NCBI GenBank assembly: GCA_903970355.1
Contig: CAJCIF010000137.1
Coordinates: forward strand, 1 to 16,355
DNA: 16,355 bases
Direction of reading: 5' to 3'
DNA from: Actinomycetota bacterium
Lineage (GTDB): Bacteria; Cyanobacteriota; Vampirovibrionia; Obscuribacterales; Obscuribacteraceae
In this document: piece after piece, positions 14,073 to 16,355 of the stretch
Position numbering within the stretch: position 1 is the stretch's first letter
How the letters are laid out: every line of letters starts with the position of its first letter
The notes under the pieces: model-generated
Databases searched by the model: none
Told to the model about the DNA's origin: nothing
Seen by the model: the letters and a program-made list of their open reading frames with translations, nothing else
Translations under genes and position numbers: made by a program

Positions 14073-15189
14073 CTACTCGCGTTGTGCCATGGCTTTGTGC
14101 CTCAGGTACGACTCAATAAACGGATCGAGGTCGCCATTCAGGACGCCTTCTACGTTGGAAGTTTCTTCCTTGGTGCGCACGTCTTTCACAAGCCGATCAT
14201 CCAGTACATAAGATCGAATAGCGTTGCCAAAAGTGGCAGAGACGTTATCCCCTTTTATGCGCGCTAACTCTTCTTCTCGTTCGGCTTGCTTTATGGCTAG
14301 AAGTTTTGAACGCAAAAGTTCGAGTGCTAACGCTTTGTTCTGCAATTGGCTGCGTTCTTGTTGACACTTAACCATAATTCCAGTTGGCTTGTGCACAACT
14401 CTTACTGCACTTTCTACCTTGTTTACGTTCTGTCCTCCGGCACCGCCGGAACGCATTGTCTCTATCTCAAGATCTTCTTCTTTTAAATCGATAATTGAAT
14501 CAATGTCATCCATAAGAGGGCTCACTTCAACGGCAGCAAAACTTGTTTGGCGTGAGTCGTTGCCTTGTTTAAAAGGAGATTTGCGTACGAGCCTGTGCAC
14601 ACCCTTTTCACAGGACAAATATCCGTAAGCAAATGGTCCATCTACTTTGAAGGTAGTGCTTTTTATCCCAGCTTCTTCACCTGGTGATTCATCAATCAAT
14701 TCCGTTTTGAAGCCGCGATTTTGGCACCAGCGAAAGTACATGCGCTGCATCATTTCCGCCCAATCTTGAGCGTCCGTGCCTCCTGCGCCGGCATTGATCG
14801 TAACCAGTGCTGCTGAGTCATCATATTCGCCGGATAGAAGCTGATTGAATTCGAACTTCGCCAGTTCTCCGCCCAGACGCTTCAGCAGTTTTTCTATTTC
14901 AGGACCAACCGAATCGTCGTTTTCTTCGATGCCAACTTCGATGAGAACGCGAATGTCGCTCGCTTCATTGCACCATTTTTGATATTGACCAAGCGATGAC
15001 TCCAGCCGGCCTTTTTGCTTCATTAGTTTCTGAGCAGATTCTTGATCCTTCCAAAAATCGGGATCAAGAGTTTGTTCTTCAAGTACTTTGATTTTGGATT
15101 TCAGCTGATCCGGTTCAAAGAAATTCGCTGACTTTCGTCAGGCGCTCCTCCACCGTCTCAATTTCGCGACGCAATTCCGTCAGTTGCAT
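14073..15189 (-). CDS. prfB: Peptide chain release factor 2 (programmed +1 frameshift)
   Basis: RF2 recognises UGA and UAA stop codons and triggers peptide release. Translation starts at ATG 15189 (TTAGGA upstream) and reads 24 codons to an in-frame TGA at 15117-15115, preceded by CTT. A +1 shift at CTT-T gives GAA-CCG-GAT and continues to the stop at 14073, for 371 residues in all. The peptidyl-anticodon motif SPF is at 204-206 ([10 protein letters not shown]) and the catalytic GGQ at 251-253 ([16 protein letters not shown]), nearly the E. coli RF2 numbering. The zero-frame peptide ([20 protein letters not shown]) and the shifted continuation ([20 protein letters not shown]) together match the usual RF2 N-terminal helical domain. 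The gene follows the IPT/TIG gene by 9 nt, and its ribosome binding site overlaps that gene's TAG stop, suggesting coupling. A start at 15023 would cut off domain 1. Confidence 0.95.
15115..15120 (-). promoter_or_regulatory. prfB autoregulatory frameshift site CTT-TGA
   Basis: On the minus strand codon 24 is CTT and codon 25 is TGA, as in the RF2 frameshift window of most bacteria. When RF2 is scarce the ribosome slips +1 and makes more RF2. The usual stimulators are weak: the bases before CTT read GTCAGCGAATTT, without the AGGGGG-like Shine-Dalgarno sequence, and the base after TGA is A rather than the common C. Confidence 0.9.
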
Positions 15190-15198
15190 TTCAGATTC

Positions 15199-16284
15199 CT
15201 AATACTGAGGCATACCCTGGTTTTCAATCACGCGCTGGTTGAGATTGATGGTTATTTTCTCTTTTGATTCTACGCCATTCGTTTTCACGACTATCGGCAA
15301 ATACCATGCCGGAAATTGCATTTCAGGAATTACGACAGTCAAAGATGTCGGGCTTGCTGCTGTCACCTGCGCACCTACTCCACCAATCGTAACAGCGTTG
15401 TCGGAAGCCGATGCGGAGAAATTCTTACCGGACAAAACAATCGGTTGTCCAGGCGGTGCGGAGATCATGTCCACACCGAGAACTTGCGGAGTCAACTTTA
15501 CAGTCACCTTATACGGTGCGCTTCTTGTTGTGCCCATTTGCACAATTAAATCTTGTTTTCCGCCATCCATTTCGTCCGGCAAGGAGAGACGCAATTCGCC
15601 CTGACTGGCGGATTTTACAGTGATGATTTTCTTGCCAATGTAAACAATTGCGCCAGGTCCAAAGCCTCTTCCTTTCACAACAGGTATGTCGGCTGGACCA
15701 AAAGAATCAGGAGTAACTGAGGTGATAGCCATGGAGGAAGTCGTCAATTTCCACGTCATTTTTGCCCCAACCGGGCCGTACGCCTGAATAATAATGCGGG
15801 TCGATCCAGGACCGATGGCTCTCGTCATGTTCTTTACGAGCTTGTTGTCTTTGAAATTTTGATCGGAACCGAGGACATTGCCTGCAACCACAATGCGAAG
15901 TGCCGAAAAAGTTGGACCGCCATCGCCGTTGACAAAGGTCAAAGTAAGGGGCATGGAATCTTGACCAGGTTTCAAATTGATATAGTCAGGAAAATTTTGC
16001 CACTTGTTGGCAACCGCAGAAACTATGGCTTTGCTATTCGACTGAACTAATATCGGCTCGTCGGCTTTCCCGGCTGGTTTAGCTGCCGCTGCAGGAGCGC
16101 CATCCTTTTTGTTAACAACTGGCGGAACAGCTTGAGATGGTGTAGTGGGAGGTGGCGGCTGAAGCTTTGTCTGCCCAAGCGCGGAGGGAAGTAGGGTGTT
16201 CGTTAAAACGAGCGCCATTCCCAATCCCAAGACCGATTTTGTCCCTGATTGCATGATGCTACGTTGAACAGGTTTTTGACTCAT
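15199..16284 (-). CDS. Exported IPT/TIG-domain protein
   Basis: 361 residues from ATG 16284, with an AAAGGG-type ribosome binding site; the frame extends to 16350 but without start signals. A signal peptide follows a basic N-terminus (about 1-38, KSVLGLGMALVLTNTLLPSALG). Then comes a Pro/Ala/Lys-rich flexible linker (QPPPPTTPSQAVPP), a beta domain (about 75-180), and two IPT/TIG-like immunoglobulin modules (about 186-265 and 267-350) with typical motifs: ITSVTPDSFGPADIPVVKGRGF and VDMISAPPGQPIVLSGKNF, then VTIGGVGAQVTAASPTSLTVVIPE. Such modules mediate adhesion or structural contacts at the cell surface; no catalytic site is seen. It lies 9 nt before prfB on the same strand. The rest of the upstream region is cut by the window edge. 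Confidence 0.82.
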   Translation of the reverse strand: MSQKPVQRSIMQSGTKSVLGLGMALVLTNTLLPSALGQTKLQPPPPTTPSQAVPPVVNKKDGAPAAAAKPAGKADEPILVQSNSKAIVSAVANKWQNFPDYINLKPGQDSMPLTLTFVNGDGGPTFSALRIVVAGNVLGSDQNFKDNKLVKNMTRAIGPGSTRIIIQAYGPVGAKMTWKLTTSSMAITSVTPDSFGPADIPVVKGRGFGPGAIVYIGKKIITVKSASQGELRLSLPDEMDGGKQDLIVQMGTTRSAPYKVTVKLTPQVLGVDMISAPPGQPIVLSGKNFSASASDNAVTIGGVGAQVTAASPTSLTVVIPEMQFPAWYLPIVVKTNGVESKEKITINLNQRVIENQGMPQY

Positions 16285-16355
16285 GACGACCCTTTCCTTC
16301 TCTCGGTCACACAAGCGAAGATTATAGACGTAATGAAGCACGGCTCGCAAAGCTT

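Noticed and set aside
14073..15023. prfB starting at ATG 15023 as a 316-residue protein
   Set aside because: This would lose the N-terminal helical domain; the upstream frames joined at CTT-TGA restore the normal RF2 length and sequence.

Overview
The window looks like chromosome from a mid-GC bacterium with small intergenic gaps, Shine-Dalgarno-led genes and many secreted or membrane proteins. The mix (caspase-fold protein with TPRs, hydrolase fused to a DUF4384-like domain, kumamolisin-type protease, KdpD/KdpE-like pair, IPT/TIG exported protein next to prfB) reminds me of non-photosynthetic relatives of Cyanobacteria (Obscuribacterales / Vampirovibrionia). That placement is inference from gene style; no rRNA or other marker is present to prove it.

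Layout. 1-580: two minus-strand hypothetical genes, the second running off the left edge. 580-1280: a gene-poor divergent gap. 1280-2965: a complete sedolisin/kumamolisin (S53) peptidase closed by a strong terminator. 2966-3243: a convergent gap with a 13-bp tandem repeat leading into a long hairpin. 3244-3822: a minus-strand gene of unknown function. 4131-5543: an exported protein of unknown function behind a readable sigma70-type promoter, followed tail-to-tail by a small membrane protein. 5900-7640: an overlapping pair for a short KdpD-like sensor kinase and a KdpE/OmpR-like regulator.

7660-13351 is a tightly packed minus-strand block of five genes. In order of transcription they are: an exported alpha/beta hydrolase with a C-terminal DUF4384-like domain; an exported caspase-fold TPR protein; a CHASE3 histidine kinase; a single-domain receiver; and a beta-rich protein that appears to end in a zinc ribbon reached only by a -1 frameshift in an A8 tract. 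Junctions are a 44-nt overlap, a gap under 50 nt, a 22-nt overlap and a direct abutment, so co-transcription is likely. In the caspase-like protein the catalytic Cys is kept but the His-Gly of the active site reads Leu-Ser, so it is probably a pseudo-protease. This block is the best candidate for an undescribed system: an exported hydrolase and caspase-fold scaffold co-encoded with a two-component relay.

13471-13911 is a divergent VOC-fold metalloenzyme. 14073-16284 is a minus-strand operon of an exported IPT/TIG protein and prfB (release factor 2). prfB has an in-frame TGA after 24 codons at a CTT-TGA site, so full-length RF2 needs the classic +1 autoregulatory frameshift, but the usual upstream Shine-Dalgarno-like stimulator is absent. 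Two places (215-260 and 14011-14053) carry pairs of short direct repeats with the same 26-bp period, reminiscent of insertion-sequence ends, with no transposase beside them.
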